The position numbers were made by a program, and so were the translations under genes. From positions 402,001-466,000 of the forward strand of contig JASJOG010000217.1 in the NCBI GenBank assembly GCA_030142905.1: DNA of 64,000 bases, given 5' to 3'. Each line of letters opens with the position of its first letter. Position 1 is the first letter of the stretch. The DNA is from Heliopora coerulea. Taxonomy: Eukaryota > Cnidaria > Anthozoa > Scleralcyonacea > Helioporidae. Shown one piece after another: positions 10,328 through 20,689 of the stretch. The notes beneath the pieces are model-generated. The model saw only the letters and a list, made by a program, of their open reading frames with translations, was not told the origin of the DNA and ran no database searches.

Positions 10328-11001
10328 GTGGGGCATGAGATTTTAAAGAATATTTCCTACTGCAGAGGCAGGACATCACCTGATTTTAAAACAATGAGTT
10401 ACAAAGGTATTGATGTAATCAAAGTCAACACAACAAGAAACATCCCTTCAAGGAGACTTAACCAAAATACACCACAAGGTAAAGAGTTTGAAAGTTTAAT
10501 AAAAAAACTATTTAACAAAACCAACAAAATAATTGAAGAAACATTCAAAGAAACAAATAAATCAGAACAAACCATCAGGAATACTGTTAACAATAACGAA
10601 TACCCCATGTACGTAACATTTGCAGAAAAACAAATAAGGAATATTGTTGAAGAAAAGAACCCAAGCATAAAGCTGGTACTTCAATGGACAGATCAAGAAG
10701 TGAAATGGAACAACTACCTCAATATGAAGATAATGATAATGGTGGATCCATCGACTTACCAGATATACCGGATGACATAATAGATCAAATAGTTTCAGAT
10801 TCAACAGAGAAAATACATGCAAGACTAGAAGAAAGAGCTTATATTATCCAAGGATTAGCTATTAGTGACCAAGAGCTAAGAGAGTTTTCAGGAATCTTAA
10901 ACCCAATTGGCGACACAGATAGAAGGATAGAAATGTTTGACCAAATAGGAAACAAATATGGATCAAAATCCTTGAGAGAGACTGATGATAAAAAAGAATG
11001 A
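10328..11001 (+). pseudogene. Hypothetical Polinton protein, frameshifted
   Basis: Frame one (10328-10780) is Lys/Asn/Thr-rich and helical (FESLIKKLFNKTNKIIEETF). Near 10684 the coding signal moves to another frame, which stays open to 11001 and contains acidic helical segments (LPDIPDDIIDQIVSDSTEKI, DRRIEMFDQIGNKYG). The two most likely form one protein of about 220 residues with an indel in the overlap, although two overlapping genes are possible. It is unrecognised, soluble and coiled-coil-like. It lies upstream of the membrane protein with a 17-base overlap (10985-11001). Confidence 0.4.
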
Positions 11002-11449
11002 CTATATAAAAACAGACTTCATACATGTAACAGAAAACAGTGAGCAACCAGAACATAATGAAGCCACTGAAATAATCAAAGAAATAACAAATAATAACGA
11101 ATCAATTAAAGACTTAACAAGACTAGAACGATTCAAAGAGTGGCCAAAAGAGAACTTAGTTGGTGTAAGTGCTTTGGCAATCTCCGTCACTGGTATTATA
11201 ACAACAATCATAGTTGGTGCTCGGAAGGCTATAGTTAAAGGTGCACAAGCTACTGGAAAGTTTACTAAAGCTGTCTATAATCTTGGTAAAAAACTGGGAC
11301 CGTTATTAGTGCAATTATTAAATATCGTCACCCAAGCCATATCATGGGGTGCTGAAGGGTTGGCATATTAATCTAAAAATCTATGGATATTAGCACTGGC
11401 TTTTGCTTGGTTCATTTACAATCAATACAGACAAGGAAGAAAAAAATAA
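10985..11449 (+). pseudogene. Polinton membrane protein
   Basis: 128 residues to a TAA at 11369-11371, then 25 further in-frame codons to 11449 (SKNLWILALAFAWFIYNQYR). The N-terminal half is polar; LVGVSALAISVTGIITTIIV is a clear membrane helix, followed by a Lys/Ala/Gly amphipathic stretch (ARKAIVKGAQATGKFTKAV) and a second hydrophobic segment after the stop. This arrangement resembles conserved Polinton/adinto-type virion membrane proteins that sit next to the capsid genes. The TAA replaces what looks like a sense codon in an otherwise continuous frame, so one point mutation may be all that is wrong. Confidence 0.6.
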
Positions 11450-11518
11450 AATGGGCATTAATATATACTAATGAATAGAACAGAGATTCAATTGAAACCA
11501 GGATTTTGAAGGAGTCAA

Positions 11519-12662
11519 ATGGCTTCAATGAAAGGTGATAGAATGAGGCATGTCTTCACCACAAACCCCAACAAAGCCTCACCAGGAGAGGAACTATATA
11601 TCGACATCCCTAAACTAAAACCAAATAGGTTTTGGTTCCTGGTTCAATACACCTACTTTTTGATTTGAAAATCAGTAACACTAAAACCCATTTTCCAAAC
11701 AATCTCTCAAGGCTTCTGCACGAATGATTGCAAATTAGGCTAGCTGGTGACACTGCCTATGATAATACTGGCAAAAGTCTTCATGGTGTCCACAAGGACC
11801 TTTATAAATCGAATTCACAGAGACAGCATGATTGAATACAGTATCACATCCGAGAACCTAAGAAAGCTTATTAGCTAAGACAACTCTGGAGCAACAAGTG
11901 GAGATGCTACAAAGGTTTCTGAAAAGTTATTGTTTGATATTTTTGGCACAAAGCAGAAAATCTGTTTAGATAGGATCATTTGTGACCACAGTTTGTAAGC
12001 ACCATAATTTTAGATACATCATGTTACCTCAAACAGGTGAAACACTTAGAAGCTATAGTCTAGAAAACCTTGAGCTGGAATGAAACTATTGAAAACCAAG
12101 CTATTGCCAACAGCATATCATCTGAATATGGTTCTGGTCATTCTCTTTCTTATGAACACATAACACTCATGAAAACAACTCTCTGGCCTGCATCATCCAC
12201 TTTAATTAATGAAAATATTAATATTCCTTGCAAGTCTATGAAAGCCATCATTCTATTATTTATTAATACAACAAGGAAAGATGACAAAGAATACATCTAC
12301 CCAAATATTATCAAAGGAAAACTAACCATTGAAGGTTTGCTAAACCAAGTATACTCGCAAGGAATCCCAAAGTCTCAGTCCTATGACGAAGCAAAGAGAC
12401 TACTTAGGTTAAAACTTGGAATGGACAAATTCATGACTCCTGAAAAGTTCTATGAAGATAAGTTTGTGCTTGTCATTGATCTATAATCCAGTGAAGAGTT
12501 GGATAAGACAGGACATGGTAAAAAGATTGTAAACACCCAAAATGGTATCCTACTCGAGATCAAAAAGACTGCCACACAGGAAATATATACTGCAACATCT
12601 GGCATCTGATGGACTCGTCAATTTCCAAAACAATGATTTGCGAAGCATACAGTACTGATTAT
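11519..12662 (+). pseudogene. Polinton double-jelly-roll major capsid protein, degraded
   Basis: An ATG at 11519 opens a frame with GEELYIDIPKLKP, the characteristic N-terminal part of this capsid family. It then breaks repeatedly (stops and shifts at about 11665-12060). The best-preserved segment is 12070-12486, with YEHITLMKTTLWPAS, NENINIPCKSMKAIILLF and VYSQGIPKSQSYDEAKRLL, followed by broken C-terminal sequence to about 12660. The full-length family is about 500 residues or more and the span here is about 380 codons, so some of the middle is missing. It sits immediately upstream of the packaging ATPase, as in other Polintons. Confidence 0.75.
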
Positions 12663-12676
12663 AATTGATTATATAG

Positions 12677-13211
12677 ATGGAAACACCTTTCAACATGATC
12701 ATGTGTGGCATGACAAACTGTGGGAAAACATTTTGATTATATCATTTTAATCTGCCTTACATATTCATGGAATGAAACATACCAACAATGCAAATATATC
12801 AAAGATTCTGATTTATTTGCCATAGAGTGTGATCAGGACAAAGTAGACAAAATACTACATATTGTACAGGAAATCTTTAAAGGAACCAACAGTTTAATTA
12901 TATTGGATGATTGTACAAGTAGTCAGGATGTCAAAAATAGAACATGCGAGTTAGTCAAATTGGCTTTTTCAGATAGACATTTTGGGCTGTCCACAATAGT
13001 CATTACCCAACAATTAAACAGTATATCCAAGCCTTATAGAGATAATGTAGCAAGAGTTGTCACTTTTTATAATCCAGAAAAACATTATACAAATGTCATT
13101 TTTCGTAGATACTTAGGCCATAACAGAAAAACTAAAGAATAACAAACACTCTACACTGGAAATCAACTTATGCTATCCATACAATTATGAAATAGTCAAT
13201 CCACAAAAATA
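12677..13211 (+). pseudogene. Polinton A32/FtsK-HerA-type DNA-packaging ATPase
   Basis: ATG 12677 opens a frame reaching Walker A, GMTNCGKT (12707-12730). A one-base shift right after it moves the frame, which then reads DYIILICLTYSWNETYQ, Walker B LIILDDC (about 12900) and STIVITQQLNSI, a sensor-like segment ending in Gln/Asn. A second shift near 13125 leads to the C terminus NYEIVNPQK with TAA at 13209-13211. About 175 codons is short for the family (usually 200 or more). The product would power genome packaging into the capsid; this copy is frameshifted twice. Confidence 0.85.
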
Positions 13212-13225
13212 AAATATGTATTATT

Positions 13226-13783
13226 ATGTATAAAATGCCAAGATGTAAAAATCCAAAACCTGAAACCACTGAGGAAGTTATTGACAATATTTCGACTGCA
13301 GAAAATTCTTTGAACAACGAAATTAAAAATATATTTGGTGATGATAATTCTAATGAAAAAGCGGAACCAAAAGATAACAGTAATTTAGAAAAAAAGAGAG
13401 ATGAACTTTCAAAATTAGCAGAAGATGGTGATTTGGATAAATCTGTTGCCTACATAAAGGAAGCCAGCCAAAAGGTAATCAATAAACTATACACTGAATG
13501 TGAATGTAAATGAATGCAAAAAGCTGATGAGTTCCTAACTGATCTACTAATAAGTAGATTTGCAAATACCTTAGAAGGTCTTGATGCTATTGAGTCCCCT
13601 GAGGAATCATCGAAAGAATTGAAAAAGGATGAATTGTTAAAAAGAAATGTTCACTCATTAGTTGAAAAAATTATCCCACATATCCCATTTTTGGGATTTT
13701 TATCAGGTGGTATTACTACTGCTAAGCACGTCTATGGTCATAAAACCAACCAACAGGACGAAACTATTAAAGAGGTTGACTGA
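13226..13783 (+). pseudogene. Hypothetical Polinton protein with in-frame TGA
   Basis: Open from ATG 13226 to a TGA at 13511-13513, then directly open again in the same frame to 13783, so a single stop splits a protein of about 185 residues. The first half is charged (KKRDELSKLAEDGDLDKS, cysteines at CECK). The second half ends with HIPFLGFLSGGITTAKHVYG, a short hydrophobic glycine-rich segment that could insert in a membrane or pack in a virion. The family is not recognised. It is the last Polinton-like frame before non-coding sequence. Confidence 0.5.
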
Positions 13784-14334
13784 AAACTAAAATATTATTG
13801 AAAATTACCATATGGCTTCACTTTATGGTATTTACACTTATGTTCCAGCTATAGGATCTCTCAAAACCCTTCTATACTTTTGGTTTCTCATAAAGAAGAA
13901 CAAAGGGAATTGGCGAAGTGAATTTTCAGCTTCCTTTTTTTAAAAAATTGTTTTTGGGTCTTTTTAAGTGGTAGCTGAAAATTCGCTTCAGCTATCCCCA
14001 TTGTTCTTTCTTATAAAATTGAGATTGTAGGTAAATTTCTTGGGCTGTAAGTCAGTTTCAAAAGTCTGTGTAAAAAGTGTACTGGTACCCTCGTGTTCTA
14101 TACTACTCACATCTGTGCATTAGAAGAACTCATGGACCAAATAATAATATAGATATGTCAGAATTGTAGTCTGATAATGATTTACATGAAGTTCAGAATT
14201 ACTCAAAAACTGGCACAGCTATTTGTCTAAATAGTTAATCCACAGTACATTTGGTATAACTCTTATCCTGATTTTGCTGAGGACATCAGTTAACAGAGGC
14301 TACCAAGTTTTACCATTTGGTAAAGCCTTTTTTT
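13784..14334. other. Non-coding junction between Polinton and tandem repeat A
   Basis: No ORF of interest. It contains the inverted repeat described at 13891-14012. The right limit of the Polinton must lie here but no terminal repeat pair was found. Confidence 0.5.
13891..14012. repeat. Imperfect inverted repeat, arms of about 42 bp
   Basis: Arm one (13891-13932) contains GAAGTGAATTTTCAGCT and arm two (13971-14012) AGCTGAAAATTCGCTTC. The outer parts (AAAGAAGAACAA and TTGTTCTTTCTT) also pair, with a loop of about 38 bases. It is just downstream of the last Polinton ORF and could be a folded 3' end signal or a small MITE-like sequence. Confidence 0.65.
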
Positions 14335-14887
14335 GTTTTAACCAGGCAAAAATCCCAAGACCACTCCTTGCTTCCTTCATCATTGGGTTGATGAGATTAA
14401 GTAATTTTTCATATTTTTACCATGTTCACATTTAACTAGAAAAAGTTGTGGGAAGGGTCAAAAGTGCCAAGGGAACTTGCCAGGAACATGGCAGCCAGTG
14501 CATGCACATTTTTTTATATAAACGTATTTTGGAAAGTGTTTGCCCCAAAAGCATGAATTTCTTATCTAGGGGCCACACACTATAAAATTAACAAGAGATA
14601 AGTAGGAATACCACATGTGTTAAAAAGAAATATGAAGAAAATACACTCGCACACAAAAAATTAATCAGTTACCAGAGAGAAGCGATTTGAAGAAATATAA
14701 TACTGAACTTCCTTAAAGAAATTACAATTTTCTTCATAACCTATGTCCTCAATACCATTGAGAATATAAAAAGCTCTCATTCTAGTGCTGCTCTCCAACC
14801 ATTTGTTACAAAAGATCTGCTCAGCTGAGGCAAAGAAAAAGGTGCATTGAGCAGCAAAATGGGGACAAAATAAAAAGTAATGTTTAA

Positions 14888-17063
14888 CCCTTTATTTACC
14901 ATGCCACCCTAAACCGGCTGCAAAAATATCACAACTTTTGCTTCACCTACTCCTCCCTGTTTCAAATAATTACAAGAGTATTGAACAATCACTTTTCAGT
15001 TTGTGCACATAATTACGTATATTTTCAAAGCTTCTGTGAGGGTTTTCCCTCACGTGAATAATTTCACGCCCCATGGCCACACAGTAAGTGATTGAACAAC
15101 AACAGTTATACCATGTTTTCTTTGGATCTGAAAATCTAGGGGATATTTCTGAGTCAGGTGATGGTGTAAGATCAGACACGTCTCAACCTTGGAGTTCATC
15201 TTTGAGCAACATCAGAGTTGAAGCATTTGTTTCTCCCACAGGACCAACTTTCCAGCAGCCAGAAAATCCGTCTGCCCTATCTTTATTTGAGAAATTGTTT
15301 GGTGATGAGATTATCGATAGGATAGTTCAAGAGACAAATCACTACGCTCATCAAAAGTTGACAAACAACACCAAGAATCTTGCTCATTGGATTGACACCA
15401 CACGTGCGGAAATCAGAGCATACCTTGGCGTTGTGATCATGATGACCATCAACTATCTCCCGTGAGTAGCCCTTTATTGGTCTTCTGGCGTGTTTCTTGG
15501 TAACAAAGGCATAAAGAAGATCATGATGAGGAATCACTTCTTTGAAATTGGCAAATATTTGCATTTCAATGACAGCACAAGCGAGCCAAAACATGGTGAA
15601 GATGGTTCTGATCGTCTCCAAGATCCGACCAGTTCTTGACTACTTGAAGACAAAGTTCCAAGAGCAGTTCAGTCCTGGAAAGAACTTGTCAGTCAATGAG
15701 GCTATGGTTAGTTACAAGGGAAGGCTGTCTTTCAAATAGTATATTCATGCAAAACCAACTAAATATGGTATCAAAGTTTGGATGGCTGCTGATTCGGGTA
15801 ACAGATATGCCTTGAATTATGAGTTGTATTTGGGGAAGGACAAAGATGGTGAACACTCTATGAATGGTTTGGGTTACTCTATCATGATGAGTATGACTGA
15901 ACCATACTGGAACAAATTCCATCATGTGTTTTTTGATAATTTCTTCAATTCACCAAAATTATTGGTCGATTTGATGAACAAAAACACATATGCATGTGGG
16001 ACGGTCAAACCAAAGCGCAAAGGACTCCCACCACCTCCAAAACTGAAGCCAGGAGAAAAGGTTGTTCTTCAGAAAGGCCTGACCAATCTGGTTTATACCC
16101 AGTGGCATGATAAACAAGATGTCCGAGTGCTTTCAACCAATGCCTGTCCAAAAGAATCTGATGTTTCCATTCAGTGTCAGCAAAGGAACACCCAAGCCAG
16201 AAGTTGTAAATACACCTCAAGTAATTGTAACCTACAACAATAATATGGGTGGTGTTGATCTTTCTGATCAACTCTGTTCATATTATTCACTTGCATGTAC
16301 TTTGCACAAGTTGTACAAGTATATATTTTATTTTTTGTTAGATCTTGCCATTGGTAATGCATATATTTTGGAAAAGGAACTTTGAAGACGAAACCCGAGA
16401 TCATCACTGGCTTTCCAGGTTGAATTGGCAAATGATTTGATCGGTGGATTTTGTAGTCATTCTTCTGTTGTTAAGCAGATTTTACAAGCAGCTGCTTGTG
16501 CAACTGTCGCTTCAGAAAATACAAACAAACACTTCACCATAAAAATTGAAGGAAGGAAGAACCAGTGTGTATTGTAAGAAGGTTGAAAGACGAACTCTGA
16601 AGGGACGATGGCCGAAGACCAGTTACAAGTGTGCGCAATGTGACTTGGCATTTTGTAAAGATCCTTGCTTTCTTTTGCATCACAGTTAACCAAACTGTAG
16701 ATATATTTTTGTAAATATTTTTGAAATAGTATTTAATTAATTACTTGAGTCTTTTATAGTGTAAAATGTTCAAAACTGATGGCTTGACTCTGGCTGGTGT
16801 ATTCACAATGGTGCTAAATTCAAACACACTGTTGTCAATGTATTATAAAAAATGTACTTATTCTGTCAAAAGCGTCAATCTAAATGTAAAAATTTATTTT
16901 TTGGTTATCACTGACACTTTTTGTCAAATTTTTACATTGAAACACGCCTCCAGTTTCCTCTGAGCATGTGTATTTTGTTTTGCACTCTGCCGAGATTGAA
17001 AATCCTGAAATATGGCTGGTAAATTGGGCCTGGGCATTACCAGAAAGCCTGGTAAATAAAGGG
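14888..17063 (+). mobile_element. piggyBac-like transposon, 2176 bp
   Basis: The ends are CCCTTTATTTACCATGCC (left) and, inverted, CCCTTTATTTACCAGGCT (right). The left target copy is TTAA (14884-14887) and the right copy is TAAA (17064-17067, one mutation). Copy B has the empty site (GTTTAATGG at about 27630-27640). CCC-starting terminal repeats and a TTAA target are standard for piggyBac, and the internal transposase agrees. Confidence 0.93.
15088..16689 (+). pseudogene. piggyBac-type transposase with C-terminal cysteine finger
   Basis: The N-terminal part has GPTFQQPENPSALSLFEKLF and QETNHYAHQKL (15088-15465). After a frameshift, MRNHFFEIGKYLHFND reads near 15520-15570, then LSVNEAMVSYKGRL (15689-15730), KPTKYGIKVW, VFFDNFFNSPKLL (about 15930), ACGTVKPKRKGLP and NNNMGGVDLSDQL (about 16240). 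The C terminus (about 16545-16689) has CVYCKK, CAQCDLAFC and a final H. The catalytic triad is N-D-D instead of D-D-D: the first Asp, normally in SVDEAM, is Asn here. At least three frameshifts or stops are present. The frame spans about 530 codons, close to the usual length. Confidence 0.9.
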
Positions 17064-17492
17064 TAAATGGTCTCATTCCCCATACCACAATCACATTTTG
17101 GTGATAACAATTTGTTCAAAGCATGAATTCTGAGTCCAAGACAGGTATGAAGAATGAACACCTGATGTGCTAGAGAGAAATCTAATAGATTATTATACTT
17201 TGTGAGACAAAAAAAAAAAGACTTCAATTTAGCTTTGAATGTTGATAATGATATATACCATTCAATTTCAACACTGAGGCTCAGGTCAAACGTTGCTCTT
17301 CTCATGTGTCGAACCTAATAGAATTGGATTCGACATTAAATCGACAGTGGAGCAGCGTTAAGTCAGACGTCAAACTTCATATGTCACTCCTAATCCAATT
17401 CAGTGTTTTTACATGAAGTATTTTCAAATAGTTTGACACAATCTGGGGTGAAAATTTTGACTTTTTAAGATGTTACAGCTGTAAAAAGTGTT

Positions 17493-18604
17493 TTGCAAAA
17501 AAAAATCGCTAATGAACGTAAAAAACGAAGGAAGCTACTGGATGTGGGTATTGCATTGGCATCATCGCAAAGACGATTGGTACTAGAAGCATGTTTGAAT
17601 CTCGCAGTGCTTTCACACTCAAATAACTACCCAAAATTTCAGCTGCATTCTTGTAGATACGAAACAACAGTTGGTGGGATTTGGTATGGAGCATATACTC
17701 TGATGAACGTTTCAAGAAAACTTTCCGAGTATCCAGAAAGACTTTTAACTTCATTCTTTCTTGTATTCGCCACAAATTGGAACGTAAGACAGTTACTGAA
17801 GAACCCATTTTGCCTGAGTGCTGTCTGGCATTATGTCTCTATCGTCTTGGAAGAGGTGATTATTTTTACACTATATCAGAGATGATTGGCCTCGGTCAAT
17901 CAACAGTTTCTACAATTGTTGGGGATGTAACCGAAGCCATTGTAACTTGTATGTGGAAAAAATGTGTTACTACCCGTATGCCAGTTGGTGAACAAGATTT
18001 CAAGAACAAAATATTAGATATGGAGGAATTTTGGCAGTTCCCATTTACCTGGACTGCAGCTGATGGTTGTCACATCCCTATTAAATGCACACCTGGGGGA
18101 GCTGAGTTGATGAAGGAGTACCACAATTTCAAGAACTTTTATTCAGTCGTTCTAATGGCAATTGTGGATGCAAAATACAGGTTCTTGTGGGCAAGTTGTG
18201 GTTTCCCGGGAAATTCGCATGACGCATTAATTTTTCAATCAACATCAATCTGGTCTGACATTAAAGAAGGAAAGTTTTTACCAGATTTCGATCAATTTGA
18301 GCAAGGTATTTTCGTGCCTCCCCTCTTACTTGCTGACTCAGCCTTTCCCATGGAGACGTGGCTTATGAAACCGTATTCAAATGCAGTTTTAACAAAGCAA
18401 CAGAAGTATTTTAACTATAGATTGAGTCACGCTAGAATGGCGGTTGAAGGGGCTTACAGCCAGGTGAAGGGACGATGGCGATTTTTGCTTAGAAAATTGG
18501 AAGGAAACCATTTTGAAGTGAAAATGGCCACCCTTGATTTGACCATTGATCCATTGACTAGTGAAAAAGAGATCGAGATACTATACGAGATATTCTGCTC
18601 ATGA
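17493..18604 (+). pseudogene. HARBI1-like Harbinger nuclease (DDE)
   Basis: The N-terminal frame starts at 17493 (MQKKIANERKKRRKLL) and shifts near 17680. From 17681 the frame is open for 307 residues to 18604. It has an HTH-like region (SQSTVSTIVGDVTEAI-type; sequence LGQSTVSTIVG), AADGCHIPIK (first Asp), LLADSAFPMETWLMKPY (second Asp) and VEGAYSQVKGRWRFL (Glu). The length agrees with Harbinger transposases of about 350-400 residues. With a single N-terminal frameshift it is one of the best-preserved genes here. The nuclease needs its Myb-like partner for nuclear import and end binding in characterised systems. Confidence 0.92.
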
Positions 18605-19112
18605 AATCACACAGCAATTCCGTCAACCCCGAGTCAAAACAAGCAGAAAAAGTGAGAGAAACAATCAGCAAAAAGTTAGAGAAGGAATTAAACAGTGCAG
18701 TTGTACAACTTGTTTGCTAAAACACATCGCACTAATTACTGAAATAGCTAATGGTTCTGTATGGACAACAATGGTATATTTGCTGTTACTTAACCCTTCA
18801 TTGCATAACATCCACTTTTTTATTTTACTCTGGCTAAAGCCAGACGATTTTACTCGTCAATGAGGGAACCCCATGCAACAAAGGGTTAAAACAAAAGTTC
18901 ACCAATTAGTACGAAAAACAAATGTTTTTGTTTAGTATGTAAAGATTAATCAAATGGCAAACTTTAGTCATTGATTTTAAGTTAAATCAATTAGGAACCA
19001 ACATCAATCTAAAGTAAAATTTTGTTCACTAGTCCTTAACTCAAACAAGAGTAACAGCAACAAACTATAGAATTGGATATGTTGTTATAGCTTAAAAAAA
19101 GTTTTATCATTG
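18605..19112. other. Harbinger internal spacer between convergent genes
   Basis: AT-rich, with no convincing ORF. It should hold the 3' ends of both Harbinger genes. Confidence 0.5.
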
Positions 19113-20471
19113 TTATTGTTTAAATTGTAATCCATAGAACAAAGGTGATGGCATAGCCATAGGATGTTGATAGTGATTGGGTTGTGCTGAATTCATCATA
19201 AGCTCAATCATCCTTGCTTCATGTTGTCTTGACTTTTCTGCCTCCTCACGTGCAAATTGGATATAATCTTTCATTGGATCTTTCTCTGCCAGGTTCTTTA
19301 TGGCTCCCAAAATATCTTTTAAGGTTTCATCTGCTGTTCTTTTTCTGGATGCGTTCTTTACAGGAGCAAATAATGACTTTTCATTTTCACATTCAGATGG
19401 GCATTGCTGTGTGGTTGATGGTGTACAACTTTCTGACAGGTCATATGTGTTGGATGAATCGATAGTTGATGGTTCAATTGCTTGCCATGGCTGGCAAGAA
19501 TCTCGAGTCTTAACCAAGGAGTACAATTGGCTAAACCATGAACCATAACCCTTCTCATCTTGTACCCTTTTAATCCCTGTGGCAGTTTTAACAGTGAGTG
19601 CAACTTTCTTGCATTCTGATACAGCCTTCTTGAACTTTGTGCGTAACTGTGCTGGAGTAAATGGTACATTTTCTCTTCTCCTATTTGCTCATGCTTTTAG
19701 GTCCTTTAAAATTTTTTCATATATTTCAGCATTTTTTTGATTCTTGACATTCATGAATATTAATCGCTATTTGTAATATTCAGTGTTTACAACTATATCC
19801 ACAAAATCATTGAGAAGACTGTCAGACCACTGAGCTTTTCTGCCAGGTTTCCTTTTCTGAGGGGCAATGACATTTGTGCATCCTCAAAACTTTCTTCATC
19901 CTCATCATCTGCTGCATCAAGGTTTTCTCGATCTTTGCTTAAGGCAATACTTGGTGTTCTATATAATATAAAACAGAAACTTAAATGTGCCAAAAATATA
20001 AACGTATTGACTTGCAAAGTGATGTAGCTAGTAAGAATGGTACCAATTCTCAGTTTTGTGTTTGTCATCAGTTGGAATACAAAATCTATTAACATAATGT
20101 GCACTGTTTAATATGTGGGTGCTAGCTAAATTAGTCGAATAAAATTTACATAAGGTATACTTTAAGGGAGACTGCATGAGAAATTATTATTTTATTCATG
20201 ACAAGTATTTAGATTGTACAGGCATCTACATTGCCTACCTTGAATTTTCATCATTTTCATGTGTTCAGCAAGGCTGACAGTCGCTCACACATCTTCCAAC
20301 AACCCATCCAATTGTCTCTTCGTATGGTTCAGGTATTGAACATAAATTGCAAACTGGCATGTGACAATCAATGCATCTATATTTTGTTTTGCGATAGCAT
20401 GATACACATTGTTGTATTTTCTCGTTAATAGCTGCCATATTTACAACGCCATAATGAACCACACTACGCAT
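19113..20471 (-). pseudogene. Myb/SANT-like accessory protein of Harbinger
   Basis: Minus strand. A first exon at 20471-20265 carries a cysteine cluster (CVSCYRKTKYRCIDC, CNLC) and resembles a zinc knuckle. The next part (20104-19793, frame changed near 19860) reads KRKPGRKAQWSDSLLNDFVD, and on through KNAEIYEKILKDL and FTPAQLRTKFKKAVSECKK, a Myb/SANT or MADF-like trihelix. The last part (19526-19113) holds ASRKRTADETLKDIL, a coiled coil and FAREEAEKSRQHEARMIELM. Two stops interrupt the Myb part. It is convergent with the nuclease gene. Whether the Cys exon belongs to the same transcript is inferred from strand and spacing. Confidence 0.72.
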
Positions 20472-20520
20472 GTTCAGCCTGAATTTTCGGGTAAAAATAA
20501 ATTACAAAAATGTATGCATT

Positions 20521-20689
20521 AGGTTCGGCACATGAGAAGAGCAACTTTTGACTCGCAGTCGCTCCGGTGTCACATAATGTGACATGACCTGTTGCTCCAA
20601 ATGTAGTCTGCCGTACTTAATTCCTTTTCCTGAACTTAATACAACTATTAGGTTTGGCACATGAGAAGAGCGACGTTTGACCCGGGCCT
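20521..20689 (-). repeat. Harbinger right end with a second internal terminal-repeat copy
   Basis: The terminal motif CACATGAGAAGAGC occurs twice in the right end, at about 20528-20541 and 20660-20673, each preceded by AGGTTTGGC or AGGTTCGGC. The left end has it once. The inner copy is followed by GTGACATAATGTGAC-like palindromic sequence near 20568-20586. Confidence 0.75.

Larger units (their letters stand above)
2600..13790. mobile_element. Decayed Polinton/Maverick (virus-like DNA transposon), interrupted by Kolobok
   Basis: Integrase, capsid and packaging-ATPase remnants in this span together are diagnostic of Polintons and related adinto-like viruses. Readable genes are on the + strand from about 2990 to 13783, except 2619-2957, which is divergent. 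Removing the 5.27-kb Kolobok leaves about 5.9 kb. A protein-primed DNA polymerase B, normally present, is not visible. I could not find the long terminal inverted repeats or target duplications that Polintons have, so both limits are approximate. Each core gene has stops or frameshifts, so the copy is inactive. Confidence 0.8.
17278..20689. mobile_element. Harbinger (PIF/Harbinger) transposon, 3412 bp
   Basis: Terminal repeats of about 30 bp: left GGCTCAGGTCAAACGTTGCT and right (inverted) GGCCCGGGTCAAACGTCGCT, both continuing CTTCTCATGTG. The target copy is TTA on the right (20690-20692) and TGA on the left (17275-17277, one change). Copy B reads CACTTAAAGAATTCC with a single TTA. It encodes a HARBI1-like nuclease on the + strand and a Myb/SANT-like protein on the minus strand, the standard two-gene layout. 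Confidence 0.93.
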
